Source of the DNA: Sphingomonas sp. JUb134
GTDB taxonomy: Bacteria > Pseudomonadota > Alphaproteobacteria > Sphingomonadales > Sphingomonadaceae
Reading direction: 5' to 3'
Assembly: GCF_004341505.2 (NCBI RefSeq)
Contig: NZ_SLYP02000001.1
Coordinates: 2,690,501 to 2,754,500 of the forward strand
DNA length: 64,000 nt
Positions 42,834-53,406 of the stretch are shown here, one piece after another; position 1 is the first letter of the stretch, and each line of letters opens with the position of its first letter. The notes under the pieces are model-generated. The model did no database searches. It was not told where the DNA came from and saw only the letters and a list, made by a program, of their open reading frames with translations. The translations under genes were made by a program, and so were the position numbers.

Positions 42834-44303
42834 ATGGAAGTCTGGAAGACGAGCGCGATGCGCTCTTGGCTGCTCGCGGGCGGTGCCGTCGCGGGTGCGC
42901 TGATGCTGAGTGCTTGCGGCAATGATGATTCCGCGCCGCCGGCACCACCACCCGCCAACAAGGCGCCTGCGTTCACCTCGGCGGCAACCGCGAACGTCGT
43001 CGAAAACAGCTCCGACTTCACCTACACGGCGGCAGCGACGGATCCGGAAGGAAGCGCACTCACCTTCACGATCTCGGGCGGGGCCGATGCCGCCGCGTTC
43101 GTCCTGTCGGGAGCCACGCTGAAGTTCGTCGCCGTGCCGAACTACGACCTGCCGGCCGATGCGAACGCCGACCATGTCTATGAAGTGCAGCTCCAGGTCA
43201 GCGACGGGCAGGCCCGCACGACCCTCGACCTGCGGGTCAGCGTCACGAACAGCAAGGAAGGCATCGCACTCACACGCGTGGCTACAGGCTTCGTGGATCC
43301 CGTCGCCATCGTTCCAGTTCCCGGTAGTACATCGCTATTCGTCGCTGAACGCGGCGGCGCTATCTACACGCTGGATCCGGCGACTGGCCAGAAGACGCTT
43401 TTCCTGACGCTCTCCGTTGACACCGAAGGCGAGCGCGGTCTCCAGGCGATTGCAGTCTCGCCAAATTACGCGAGCGATGGACGCTTTTACGCCGTGTTCA
43501 GCGGGTGGGAGGGACGTGTCTTGATCACCGCCTGTCGCCGTCAAGGGACGTTCCTCTCACCGTCCTGCGGCGAGGCCGTCCTTTCGGTAGCAGCCGAGGT
43601 ACACGAGCCGACCAACAACTATGCCGCTTCCACGGCGTTTGGGCCGGACGGAAAGCTCTATGTCGTCACCTCCGACGGAGGCGGCAGGCGCGATCCCGCT
43701 GGAACTGCACAAAGCGACACCTCCATTCTCGGGAAGCTTCTTCGGGTCGATAACAACCCCGACCCATACGCTGGGGCCTCGCCCAAGTACTACGTTGCCA
43801 CCAGGATCGCGAAGGGCTTCCGCAATCCTCGTGGCGCCAGCTTCACCAGCGGCCTGCTCCTCGTGGCGGATCGGGGCGAAACCGGAAAGGAAGAGATCAA
43901 TCTCGTCTCGACCGCAAACGCCGGCAACTACGGCTGGCCCGCGAAGGAGGGCACGAGCGTAGTCCTCCCGCCGGCTCCCAAGGACGCGATCGATCCGGTG
44001 ATCGAGTACACGCGGCCTGAGGGCGGCGGGGTCGTCGGCGGCTACGTATATCGCGGGTCCGTCGCCTCGCTCCGGGATCAATATGTCTTTGCGGACAAGA
44101 GCGGGATCGTGTTCTCGGTCCCGCGATCGAAGATTGTTGCCGGAATCACGCTCGGGGCAGCGGCGCTGGAACGCCGTACGGCGGACTTTGCACCGGACCA
44201 GGGTACCCTTGGCCACCCCGCCCTCTTCGGTGAGGACCTGCAGGGCGAACTGTACGTAGTCGATGCTGGCGGTGACGTATTCCGCGTGCGGCAGGCCGAT
44301 TAG
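42834..44303 (+). CDS. Lipoprotein with sugar-dehydrogenase-like beta-propeller
   Basis: A 489-aa protein. A lipoprotein signal with lipobox LSAC (C28) is followed by a Pro/Ala linker and a cadherin-like domain (about 42-135, VVENSSDFTYTAAATDPEGS). The C-terminal ~340 residues resemble the PQQ-dependent glucose/sorbosone dehydrogenase propeller (GFVDPVAIVPVPGSTSLFVA; EVHEPTNNYAASTAFGPDGK; YVATRIAKGFRNPRG; ANAGNYGWPAKEG). The substrate is unknown. Followed by a perfect 15-bp terminator hairpin. Confidence 0.85.
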   Translation: MEVWKTSAMRSWLLAGGAVAGALMLSACGNDDSAPPAPPPANKAPAFTSAATANVVENSSDFTYTAAATDPEGSALTFTISGGADAAAFVLSGATLKFVAVPNYDLPADANADHVYEVQLQVSDGQARTTLDLRVSVTNSKEGIALTRVATGFVDPVAIVPVPGSTSLFVAERGGAIYTLDPATGQKTLFLTLSVDTEGERGLQAIAVSPNYASDGRFYAVFSGWEGRVLITACRRQGTFLSPSCGEAVLSVAAEVHEPTNNYAASTAFGPDGKLYVVTSDGGGRRDPAGTAQSDTSILGKLLRVDNNPDPYAGASPKYYVATRIAKGFRNPRGASFTSGLLLVADRGETGKEEINLVSTANAGNYGWPAKEGTSVVLPPAPKDAIDPVIEYTRPEGGGVVGGYVYRGSVASLRDQYVFADKSGIVFSVPRSKIVAGITLGAAALERRTADFAPDQGTLGHPALFGEDLQGELYVVDAGGDVFRVRQAD

Positions 44304-44311
44304 CAGAGTCT

Positions 44312-44347
44312 CGCACCCACCTCGGACAGCTCTCCGAGGTGGGTGCG
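44312..44347. terminator. Perfect 15-bp hairpin, bidirectional terminator
   Basis: CGCACCCACCTCGGA and TCCGAGGTGGGTGCG flank a 6-nt loop without mismatch. It lies between two convergent genes (ends at 44303 and 44358). No T run follows, so termination depends mainly on the stem. Confidence 0.75.
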
Positions 44348-44357
44348 GGATCGAGCT

Positions 44358-44834
44358 CTATTTGACCGGCCCAATGCTCAGCCCGCGGCGGTAGTTCATC
44401 GTCACCGCCACGCGATTCTCGCCCGAGCGCACCGGGATCACCACCTTGGCGAAGTCCGGCTCCAGGCGCATCAGCGACAGCTTGGGGTCGCGGGAGAAGC
44501 CGCCGCCGTCGTTCCAGTCGGACTTGCCGTTGCCGTTCGCGTCGTGGCGGACCGCCACCGCATAATCGCCGGCGCGCGGCACGGCGATGCAGATGGTCGC
44601 GCCCTCGCGCGCGGGTGCCTCGACGCGGCCGAGCCAGCGGCCCTTCTTCAGGAAGCCGGCGCCGTCGTAGAGCTGGACACGGACCTTGCCGGTGCTGTTC
44701 TTGAGGCCGCGCACCGTCACCATCAGCCAGGTCTGCGTCGCAGCGGTGCAGGCGCCCGGATCGGCAGCCTGTGCGGACGCAGGGGCGGCGGCCAGCAGCG
44801 CCCCGCCGAGCAGCGTCGCGATTGTCGCGTTCAT
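44358..44834 (-). CDS. DUF2141 domain periplasmic protein
   Basis: A 158-aa protein with a signal peptide (MNATIATLLGGALLAAAPAS, cleavage near AQA). The body follows DUF2141: LMVTVRGLKNSTGKVRVQLY, GDYAVAVRHDANGNGKSDWN, and FAKVVIPVRSGENRV. The DANGNGKSDWN loop resembles a calcium-binding loop. Function unknown; probably periplasmic or outer-membrane associated. Confidence 0.88.
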   Translation of the reverse strand: MNATIATLLGGALLAAAPASAQAADPGACTAATQTWLMVTVRGLKNSTGKVRVQLYDGAGFLKKGRWLGRVEAPAREGATICIAVPRAGDYAVAVRHDANGNGKSDWNDGGGFSRDPKLSLMRLEPDFAKVVIPVRSGENRVAVTMNYRRGLSIGPVK

Positions 44835-44891
44835 CTTTTCAAATCTCCGTTCTTGCAGCCGCGGCCCCCCTATCCGCAGCCCCCAAAGCAG

Positions 44892-44919
44892 AAACGGGCG
44901 CCGTTGCGGGCGCCCGTTT
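44892..44919 (-). terminator. clpX terminator hairpin
   Basis: AAACGGGCGCC and GGCGCCCGTTT form an 11-bp perfect stem with a 6-nt loop, 28 nt after the clpX stop. A T-containing stretch follows on the minus strand. Confidence 0.7.
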
Positions 44920-44947
44920 CGTGGTTCTGGCTAGGGCGCGCCGCCGA

Positions 44948-46213
<1,266 letters not shown>

Positions 46214-46357
46214 TCACTTCTCTCCCGCGCACCTAGGCGCGTTACACCGCCCGACAGTCTACACTCGGGCACCGGTCCGGCAATCCATAAAACGCGTTGG
46301 TTATCAGGACGTTGCCCGCGCCGCCGGATTCAGGCGCGGGCATGTTCCAGCCGCGGA

Positions 46358-46984
46358 TCAGGCCGCAGGCGCTTCCTCGGTCGGGGTCGGGCGCTTGTCG
46401 AACACCTGGTCGACCAGGCCGAACGCCTTGGCTTCGTCCGCCTCCAGGAAGGTATCGCGATCCATCGCCCGCTCGATCTCCTCCAGCGGCTTGCCCGTGT
46501 ACTTGGCGTACAGGTCGTTCATCCGGCGACGGATGCGCAGGATCTCCTTGGCTTGGATCTCGATGTCCGAAGCCATGCCCTGGGCGCCGCCCGACGGCTG
46601 GTGGACCATGATGCGCGCGTTGGTGAGCGCGACGCGCATCCCCGGCTCGCCGCTGGCGAGCAGGAAGCTGCCCATCGATGCCGCCTGGCCGATGCACACC
46701 GTGCCGACGCGCGGGCGGATGTACTGCATGGTGTCGTGGATCGCCATGCCGGCGGTCACCACGCCACCCGGCGAGTTGATGTACATCCAGATGTCCTTCT
46801 TCGGGTTCTCGGACTCGAGGAAGAGCAGCTGGGCGGTGATGAGCGACGCCATGTGATCCTCGACGCCACCGGTCACGAACACGATCCGCTCACGCAGCAG
46901 GCGCGAATAGATGTCGAAGCTGCGCTCGCCGCGGCTCGACTGTTCGATGACGATGGGGACGAGGGCGTCGTGGATGTCCTGCAT
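46358..46984 (-). CDS. clpP: ATP-dependent Clp protease proteolytic subunit
   Basis: Serine protease of the ClpXP complex. 208 aa started at ATG 46984 ([20 protein letters not shown]). Catalytic S103 in [12 protein letters not shown] and H128 in [12 protein letters not shown] are present. The open frame extends upstream but the family starts here. Upstream of clpX on the same strand. Confidence 0.97.
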   Translation of the reverse strand: MQDIHDALVPIVIEQSSRGERSFDIYSRLLRERIVFVTGGVEDHMASLITAQLLFLESENPKKDIWMYINSPGGVVTAGMAIHDTMQYIRPRVGTVCIGQAASMGSFLLASGEPGMRVALTNARIMVHQPSGGAQGMASDIEIQAKEILRIRRRMNDLYAKYTGKPLEEIERAMDRDTFLEADEAKAFGLVDQVFDKRPTPTEEAPAA

Positions 46985-47073
46985 TGGGTTCCCGCTTGGT
47001 AAGGTTCGAAACACAACATCGGCGCTCGGATCGCCCGGCGCAAGGGCCGCGAGGTGCGATCCGCGGCGGGACG

Positions 47074-47991
47074 TCAGTTGCCGGGGGCCGGATGCGCCAG
47101 ATAGGCCAGCCGCCGCACCTCCACCCGCCCGCGCACCACCGTGTCGAGGATCAGCCCCGAGAATCCGCACAGGAAGGCGAGGATCATCAGGCCCGTCACC
47201 AGGATCGCGGTCGGGAAGCGCGGCACGAGGCCGGTCTGTAGATAGGTGACCACCAGCGGCACCGCCAGCAGCAGCGCGACGGCCGCGAGGAGGAGGCCCA
47301 CCGCGCCAAAGAACCACAGCGGCCGCTCGAAGCGATAGAGCGTCGCGATCGTCCGCGCGATCCGCCAGCCGTCGCGATAGGTGCTGAGCTTGGAATGCGA
47401 CCCCTCCGGCCGCGCGAAATAGCAGGTCTCGACCTCCGCGACCGGCATCTTGAGCTCCAGCGCATGGACGCTGATCTCGGTCTCGATCTCGAACCCGCCC
47501 GACAGGGAGGGGAAGCTCTTCACGAAGCGGCGCGAGAAGACGCGGTAGCCGGAAAAGATGTCGGTGAAGCTGCGCCCGAACAGGCGGGCGAGAATGCCGG
47601 TCATCGCCCGGTTGCCGAAGCGGTGGCCGCGGCGATACGCGGCCTGGTGCTGCTCGACGCGCGAGCCGACGATCATGTCGAGCTGTTCGCCGACCAGCTG
47701 CGCCACCATCGCCGGCGCGACGCTGGCGTCATAGGTCGCGTCGCCGTCCGCCATCACATAGACGTCGGCCTCGATGTCGGCGAACATGCGGCGCACGACG
47801 GCGCCCTTGCCCTGGATGCGCTCGGAGCGGACCACCGCCCCCGCCTCCCGTGCGACCGCGACCGTCCGATCGCGGCTGTTGTTGTCATAGACATAGATCG
47901 TCGCGTCCGGCAGCGCCTCGCGGAACCCCGCCACCGTCTGCGCGATCGCAGCCTCTTCATTGTAGCAGGGCAGCAGGACGGCGATCTTCAT
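47074..47991 (-). CDS. Family 2 glycosyltransferase with two membrane helices
   Basis: A 305-aa protein. The GT-A domain starts [20 protein letters not shown], with the DxD-like metal site in [14 protein letters not shown] and the [16 protein letters not shown] segment of DPM1/GtrB-like polyprenyl-phosphate sugar transferases. Two transmembrane helices (about 225-248 and 258-285) anchor it. Donor and acceptor are unknown; lipid-linked sugar synthesis is the likely role. Confidence 0.88.
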   Translation of the reverse strand: MKIAVLLPCYNEEAAIAQTVAGFREALPDATIYVYDNNSRDRTVAVAREAGAVVRSERIQGKGAVVRRMFADIEADVYVMADGDATYDASVAPAMVAQLVGEQLDMIVGSRVEQHQAAYRRGHRFGNRAMTGILARLFGRSFTDIFSGYRVFSRRFVKSFPSLSGGFEIETEISVHALELKMPVAEVETCYFARPEGSHSKLSTYRDGWRIARTIATLYRFERPLWFFGAVGLLLAAVALLLAVPLVVTYLQTGLVPRFPTAILVTGLMILAFLCGFSGLILDTVVRGRVEVRRLAYLAHPAPGN

Positions 47992-48155
47992 GCAGGTTCC
48001 GGTAGCGTCTGAACTGCGCCCGCGCCTAGCCCATCCCTCAGACTGGCCGCCAGCAGAAAAGAAGATCGCGGAGAGCGTTGCCGCCAGCCCTGGCCTTGCC
48101 GCTTGACAGCCGTGTTGCCGGGTTAATACACCGGTCGGACTCTTGGGGGGAATGA

Positions 48156-49295
48156 ATGCGGCAATATGGACGGGTCGGAGCTGCGCTGGCGGCTCTCTCT
48201 TTGGCGGGCGCGGTTGGAGCGGCACCCAGTGCGACACAGGATCGATCGGCCGCATCTGGCCGACCCCGTGCAAACCTTTCCGTTACGGTGGACGTAGAGG
48301 CGACCAAGGCGGTCCTGGCAGCTCTCCAGAACCCGGCGTTGACGACGGCGGACGCACTGCGCGTGGCTGCGCTTCCCGGCAACCAGGGACTGATCCGGAA
48401 GGCGCGCAACTATGGGCGTCCGGCTTCGAACGAACTGTTCGCAAAGGCCTTGGTCGCCGCGGCCCAAGGGAACGATGCCGAACCCGATCCCGCGAGGTTC
48501 CGCTTCGGGCAGGTGCGAAGTCATATCGAACAGATCCGCGCCACGCTGGGCAAGCTGGAGGACCCGCAGTCCAATCTTCTGGATCAGGTCAAAGGCAGGA
48601 TCGCGGAGTTCACGCCGCCGGATCTGGGCGGACACGTCGTCGGCCACCTGATCGTGGGCGGCACGTCGGGCGGCTTCGCTTTCGGCGATCCGGAGTTCTT
48701 CCTAAACCTGGACCGGTTCCCTTCCGCGCCGCTCGCCGCCACGGTGATGCAGCACGAGCTGTTTCACGCCATCCAGGGGATCGCCAAGCAGGCGCGGCCG
48801 CTCTCGCCCAAGGCCCAGGCCTGCACGGCTGCGGTGCCGCATAGCAAGGAGCTGGTCCCGCTCTTCGCATCGCTGGAGATGGAGGGCAGCGCCAGCCTGG
48901 TCGGCGACGTCGCTGCGATGCCAGCCGGGATCGACGCGGGAAGCGACGAGGCGCGGCAAAGGACGTTGCGCAACATCGGCCTGGTCGATCGAAGCGTCAC
49001 GCTGCTCGAACTGTCGGTCCATGGCCTGAATACGGACGTCGAGGTCCCGTACGACGACGTCTATGCCCTGGGCTTCTATGGCGACGAAGTGCTCTATGCC
49101 TTGGGCTATGTCATGGCGCGCGCGATCGTCGCGGAAGAGGGCAAGGGTGCGATTGCCGAGCTCACCGGGCAGCCGGGTGCACTGTTCGTGCAGCGCTACC
49201 GGAAGCTCCGCGGCTACGGCAAGTCGGAAGCCGTCCCGGCCCTTGGCGCCGAGACGCTCCGGTCGGCCGACCGCCTGGCGGCCTGCCTCGCCTAG
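48156..49295 (+). CDS. Exported DUF5700-like putative zinc metallopeptidase
   Basis: A 379-aa protein with a signal peptide (MRQYGRVGAALAALSLAGAV, cleavage near GAA). The zinc motif HExxH appears as MQHELFHAIQGIA at about residue 200; a later Glu (SLEMEGSASLVGD) may be the third ligand. This follows DUF5700-type putative peptidases. It is followed by a second HExxH gene on the same strand. Substrate unknown. Confidence 0.75.
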   Translation: MRQYGRVGAALAALSLAGAVGAAPSATQDRSAASGRPRANLSVTVDVEATKAVLAALQNPALTTADALRVAALPGNQGLIRKARNYGRPASNELFAKALVAAAQGNDAEPDPARFRFGQVRSHIEQIRATLGKLEDPQSNLLDQVKGRIAEFTPPDLGGHVVGHLIVGGTSGGFAFGDPEFFLNLDRFPSAPLAATVMQHELFHAIQGIAKQARPLSPKAQACTAAVPHSKELVPLFASLEMEGSASLVGDVAAMPAGIDAGSDEARQRTLRNIGLVDRSVTLLELSVHGLNTDVEVPYDDVYALGFYGDEVLYALGYVMARAIVAEEGKGAIAELTGQPGALFVQRYRKLRGYGKSEAVPALGAETLRSADRLAACLA

Positions 49296-49444
49296 ACCTT
49301 TACCGGACGCATTTGACGGTGCTGGGAGACACCGTCCTGCCGTCCTTCGGCGGGACGCCGCACTTCTTTGATCAGGAAACGACAGTGTCGCTGGGGGCGG
49401 AGCGCCGTCGCGCCCGCTCTTTGACGGCCCGGGGATCAGAAACG

Positions 49445-50842
49445 ATGAAGACGCTTACATACGGGCTCGGTGCCCCGGGGCTCACCCTGCTGGCTGCGAC
49501 GTCGCTGCCTGCCGCGCCGGTTCAGAAGGACCAACCCGTCCGCGCGACGGGCAAGGTCCGCGCTTCCCTGGCAGACGGACGATTTGAAGGTCAGGTTTGC
49601 GTCGGAGCACGACCCCCGGCGACAGCAAAGACCTTCGTGCTCAATGCCGGACTGAACGTCGCGCGCGTCACGGATGGGAGCGGCAAGCCCGTGAGCTTCA
49701 CCGGCTGGTTCGATCCAGGGGTCGACGGCGAGGCACGTGTGTATACGTTGGAAGATGCGCCCGCCACGATGTGCGTGTCCTACGTCGGCGCCTTCCCCGT
49801 CTATGCCGAGCGCGACGCACCGACCGACTTCAAGGGGCTGATCGCCTTCAACGCAGACAGCGTGCGCGCGTCCGAACAGGCGGTGTGGTTTCCCGCCCCC
49901 TTCGACCCTGTGCTGAAAACGCGGGTCGATGTGATGGCTTATGATCTGGAGATCGCCTGCGATGGCTGTCGCTTCCTCTACATGAACGGCAGCGGGGCGA
50001 CCAAGGGTCCTGTCGCGCAGTTCAGAAGCGAGCTCGCGCGGCCCCTGCTCCTGTTCGGCGGCACGGGGCCGCTCACGCGGACCGGTGGCTTGACGATCCT
50101 CAACCAGTCAGTGACGGCGGCACAGCAGGCAGCACTGGCCGATCACTTCTCCAGAATTCGCGGCTTCTACGGCAGCTATCTTGGCCAGCCCATGGCCGAC
50201 GATCCGACGCTGCTGCGGATGGTGACGCTGAACCAGGTGGACCGGGATCGCAGGGAAAGCTCCTAGGGATTTGCGACTTGGCCGACGATCGCGCTCAGCG
50301 GCTCTGTCGGTGCCATCGGGGATGCCCTGCTCGCCGGGGGAGAGAAGGCCGAGATGTACGCAGCGTACCTGTCCCACGAAACAGCACATTACTACTTCGG
50401 CACATTGACCCGACCGACCGGCCCCTACGCCTGGCTGCTGCTGGAATCGACCGCGCAGTTCCTGTCGATCAAGGCCCAGCAGGCGATCCTGGGCGAGGAC
50501 GCAGCGTCCCGCCAGGTTGCGCAGCTTCGAAAAGCGATCGAAAAGCAGCCGCAGACGTTCGTCGCGCTCGACGAGATCACCGCCTCGCCGCAGATCGACG
50601 GGGGCTATCGCTATAACTACGCCCCCCTACTGCTGCTCTCGCTCGAGCGGGCGGTCGGCGAGGCCCAGACGCGCATGTTCATGCGGCGATTGTTGTCTGC
50701 GCCCCCGATCCATCGGTGGTCCGACATTGCCGAGATTGCCGTCCAGTCGGGGATCAAGCGCGAGACATGGGATCGCTGGCGCGCGGAGTGTGTCGCCGGC
50801 GGCACCCGCGCCTGCGTGGGCACGGGGACCGCCGCCCTTTAG
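49445..50842 (+). pseudogene. Gluzincin-like peptidase gene with in-frame stop codon
   Basis: Two reading-frame halves lie in the same frame, split by TAG at 50264-50266. The first (274 aa, signal peptide MKTLTYGLGAPGLTLLAATS) is a beta-rich region. The second contains the zinc motif SHETAHYYFGTL (HExxH) and a helical C-terminus. Reading through restores one ~465-aa protein (…RRESS-stop-GFATWPTIALSG…). This layout resembles an M1-type gluzincin. A TGG-to-TAG change would explain it. Without readthrough the catalytic half is lost unless internally initiated at ATG 50354. Confidence 0.75.
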
Positions 50843-50940
50843 CGCCCGGGTGCGTCGCGCCCGAGCATGCGACGGGTTGGAGAGCGAAGCCACTCCCGTG
50901 CGACGGCCCCGCGTCCGGTCGAAGAGGTGCACGCCAAAAG

Positions 50941-50978
50941 AAAAGGGCTGCAGGTCCGTTGCGACCTGCAGCCCTTTT
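50941..50978. terminator. Perfect 16-bp bidirectional terminator
   Basis: AAAAGGGCTGCAGGTC and GACCTGCAGCCCTTTT pair perfectly around a 6-nt loop. T runs follow on both strands. It lies 22 nt after the tig stop and about 100 nt after the gluzincin pseudogene, serving both. Confidence 0.92.
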
Positions 50979-50999
50979 TCGATCCGGTCGGACGCGCGC

Positions 51000-52655
51000 T
51001 TAGGCGGCGTCGTCGGCCTTCTTCTTGGCGGCCTTCTTCTTCGGTGCGGTCTCGCCGCCCTCGTCCGAAGCGCCTTCTTCCTTGGCAGCCTTCTTGGTCG
51101 CAGCCTTCTTCTTCGGCGCGGCGGGTGCTGCCTCGGCGTCGGCGGCGGCCGGCTCGATGTCGGCGGCTTCGGCCTTCTTGGTCGACTTGCGCTTCGGCTT
51201 CACCGGCTCGGCAGCCGCTTCTTCGGTGCCGTGGTCGTGGTCGTGGCCATGCGCGTGGTCATGGTCGTGATCATGGTCATGGTCGTGATCATGGTTGTGG
51301 ACGTGGGTGCCGCTGGCGAACCCGTCCTCGCTCTCGATCGCGGCTTCCAGCTCCTCGCGGGTCACTTCGCGGTCGGTGATCTCGGCCTTGTCGAACAGGA
51401 AGTCGACGACCTTGTCCTCATACAGCGGCGCGCGCAGCTGGGCAGCCGCCATCGGCTCCTGCTGGACGTACTGGATGAAGCGCTCGCGGTCCTGCGGCGA
51501 ATACTGCTGCGCTGCCTGCAGGATCAGGCGCTGCATTTCCTGCTGGCTCACCTCGACGCCGTTCGCCTGGCCGATCTCCGACAGGAGCAGGCCCAGGCGG
51601 ACGCGACGGACCGCGATCGCGCGGTAATCCTCGCGCTCGTTCTCCAGCTCGGCCATCGCCGCCTCGGGGTCGGCCTCATGGGTCGCCTCGTGCTGGAGCT
51701 GCGCCCAGATCTGGTTGAACTCGGCTTCGACCATCGACGGCGGAACCTCGAAGTCGTGGTCGGCGGCGAGCTGGTCGAGCAGCTTGCGCTTCATGTGGGT
51801 GCGGGTCAGGCCGTTCAGTTCCTGGCCGGCCTGGTCCTTCAGGATGCCACGCAGCTGCTCCAGGCTTTCCAGGCCCAGCGCCTTGGCGAACTCGTCGTCG
51901 GCGACGGTCTCGCCGGCCGGCACGCGCACGTCGGTGACCTTGAGGTCGAAGGTCGCCGGCTTGCCCTTCAGCGTGTCGACGCCATAATCCTCGGGGAAGG
52001 TGACCTCGATGGTCTTCTCGTCACCCTTCTTGATGCCGACGAGCTGGTCCTCGAAGCCCGGGATCAGGCGGCCCGAGCCGATCTCGATCGACATGCCCTC
52101 GCCGGTGCCGCCCTCGAAGGCGACGCCGTCGACCTTGCCGGCGAAGTCCATGACGACCAGGTCGCCGGTGGCGGCCTCATGGCCTTCCGGCGCATCTTCG
52201 TGGCGCTTGTTCTGGCTGGCGAGCTGCTGGATGCGCTCGTCGATGGCCGATTCGTCGGCCGGAACGGTCAGACGCTCGAGCTTGATGCCCTCGATGGCGG
52301 GCGCCGGCACGTCCGGGAGCACTTCCAGCTCGACCTTGACGATTGCGTCCTTGCCCGGCTCGAAGCCCTCGTCCAGCGACACCTGCGGCTGAAGCGCGGG
52401 GCGCAGCTTCTGCTCGGAAAGCAGCGTCTGCACGCCTTCCTGGATCGAGGTGTTGAGCGCTTCCTGCGTCAGCGCCGGGCCGTGCATCTTGCGCACCAGG
52501 TTCGCGGGAACCTTGCCGGGACGGAAGCCGGGCATGCGGATCTGCGGCGACACGCGCTTCACCTCGGCATCGACCTTGGCGTCGATTTCGGCCGCGGTGA
52601 TGGTGAGCGTGTAGGCCCGCTTCAAACCCTCGTTCAACGTCTCGACAGTCTGCAT
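51000..52655 (-). CDS. tig: Trigger factor with His-rich and Lys-rich C-terminal extension
   Basis: Ribosome-associated chaperone and prolyl isomerase. 551 aa, about 100 more than usual. The N-terminal ribosome-binding loop GFRPGKVPANLVRK is intact; the FKBP domain spans about 150-245 (GDLVVMDFAGKVDGVAFEGG). The normal fold ends near 445. Beyond it is a His/Asp repeat region (about 450-477, DHDHDHDHDH) and a tail rich in KKA motifs (KKAATKKAAKEE, KKKAAKKK). The His-rich stretch suggests metal binding. Start ATG 52655. Confidence 0.95.
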   Translation of the reverse strand: MQTVETLNEGLKRAYTLTITAAEIDAKVDAEVKRVSPQIRMPGFRPGKVPANLVRKMHGPALTQEALNTSIQEGVQTLLSEQKLRPALQPQVSLDEGFEPGKDAIVKVELEVLPDVPAPAIEGIKLERLTVPADESAIDERIQQLASQNKRHEDAPEGHEAATGDLVVMDFAGKVDGVAFEGGTGEGMSIEIGSGRLIPGFEDQLVGIKKGDEKTIEVTFPEDYGVDTLKGKPATFDLKVTDVRVPAGETVADDEFAKALGLESLEQLRGILKDQAGQELNGLTRTHMKRKLLDQLAADHDFEVPPSMVEAEFNQIWAQLQHEATHEADPEAAMAELENEREDYRAIAVRRVRLGLLLSEIGQANGVEVSQQEMQRLILQAAQQYSPQDRERFIQYVQQEPMAAAQLRAPLYEDKVVDFLFDKAEITDREVTREELEAAIESEDGFASGTHVHNHDHDHDHDHDHDHAHGHDHDHGTEEAAAEPVKPKRKSTKKAEAADIEPAAADAEAAPAAPKKKAATKKAAKEEGASDEGGETAPKKKAAKKKADDAA

Positions 52656-52724
52656 TCTCGACAGCTTTCGTCCAATAGGATCGGGATCACGGTGTCCTAC
52701 AAGCTTCGCTTGCGAGAGCGAAGC

Positions 52725-52809
52725 TGGTGCGGGCGAAGGGAGTCGAACCCCCACATCTTTCGATACTGGAACCTAAATCCAGCGCGTCTACCAGTTCCGC
52801 CACGCCCGC
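52725..52809 (-). tRNA. tRNA-Leu (anticodon TAG)
   Basis: On the minus strand it runs GCGGGCGTGGCGGAACTGGT to CGCCCGCACCA, with encoded CCA. The anticodon loop TTTAGGT gives TAG, and a long variable arm marks a class II tRNA. The acceptor stem GCGGGCG/CGCCCGC is perfect. It precedes tig by 69 nt on the same strand. Confidence 0.97.
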
Positions 52810-52922
52810 GAGCGGACACCGCCGGCACGGCGGCGTCTATAGCAGCCACACAGGCTGGAGCAAGCGTCGTGGCAACCACGGGCCTGCCTGGCGCGTTCAA
52901 TGCGCGTCCAAGGAGAGACACC

Positions 52923-53156
52923 ATGCCCGTAGAGCCCCCCATCCCGGCCGCCCCGCCGGAGGCGCCGCCCCCGCCCGGCAACCCGGCTGCGCCCGACGCG
53001 CCCCAGCCAGAGGCACCGCCGCAGCCGGCCGAGCCCGGCCAGCCTTCGGCGCCCCCGCCGGAGATCAGCCCGCCCGGGCCCGACATCGACTATCCCAGTC
53101 CGGGCGCCGACCCGGTGATCACGCCGGCCCCCGGCCAGCCGATCATGCACGCGTAA
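52923..53156 (+). CDS. Small proline-rich hypothetical protein
   Basis: A 77-aa protein of mostly Pro, Ala and Glu (VEPPIPAAPPEAPPPPGNPA), ending PGQPIMHA. A strong SD (AAGGAGAG) lies 5-6 nt before ATG 52923. No domain; probably intrinsically disordered. It is 11 nt before the next small gene with its own SD, so the two form a short operon. Confidence 0.7.
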   Translation: MPVEPPIPAAPPEAPPPPGNPAAPDAPQPEAPPQPAEPGQPSAPPPEISPPGPDIDYPSPGADPVITPAPGQPIMHA

Positions 53157-53167
53157 AGGAGAGTTTC

Positions 53168-53386
53168 ATGAGCGACCGCGAACGCAGCCCCCACCCCGAC
53201 AGCGATCCGGCAGCGGACAACGACACCCGCAGCGACATCGAGCAGGCCGTGCAGGCCCGTTCGGACGATGTCGAGCGGCTCGGGTCCAAGGTCGGCACCA
53301 CCTCCCCGCTCGACCCGCCGGGCGAGTTCGCCGGCACCGCCGGCACCGGCGGCGTGGTCAAGAACCAGGACCTGACGCAGCAGTAA
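53168..53386 (+). CDS. Small charged hypothetical protein
   Basis: A 72-aa hydrophilic protein (SDRERSPHPDSDPAADNDTR ...) rich in Asp, Ser and Gly, likely disordered. SD AAAGGAGAG precedes ATG 53168. Follows the proline-rich gene by 11 nt. Not recognised; a stress-related small protein would be a guess. Confidence 0.65.
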   Translation: MSDRERSPHPDSDPAADNDTRSDIEQAVQARSDDVERLGSKVGTTSPLDPPGEFAGTAGTGGVVKNQDLTQQ

Positions 53387-53406
53387 TCGGCCGCGTACCG
53401 CGCCGC

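Noticed and set aside
51227-51310. CATGGTC/CATGATC repeats as a possible CRISPR-like or VNTR array
   Set aside because: They encode the His/Asp tail of trigger factor in frame; there are no spacers.
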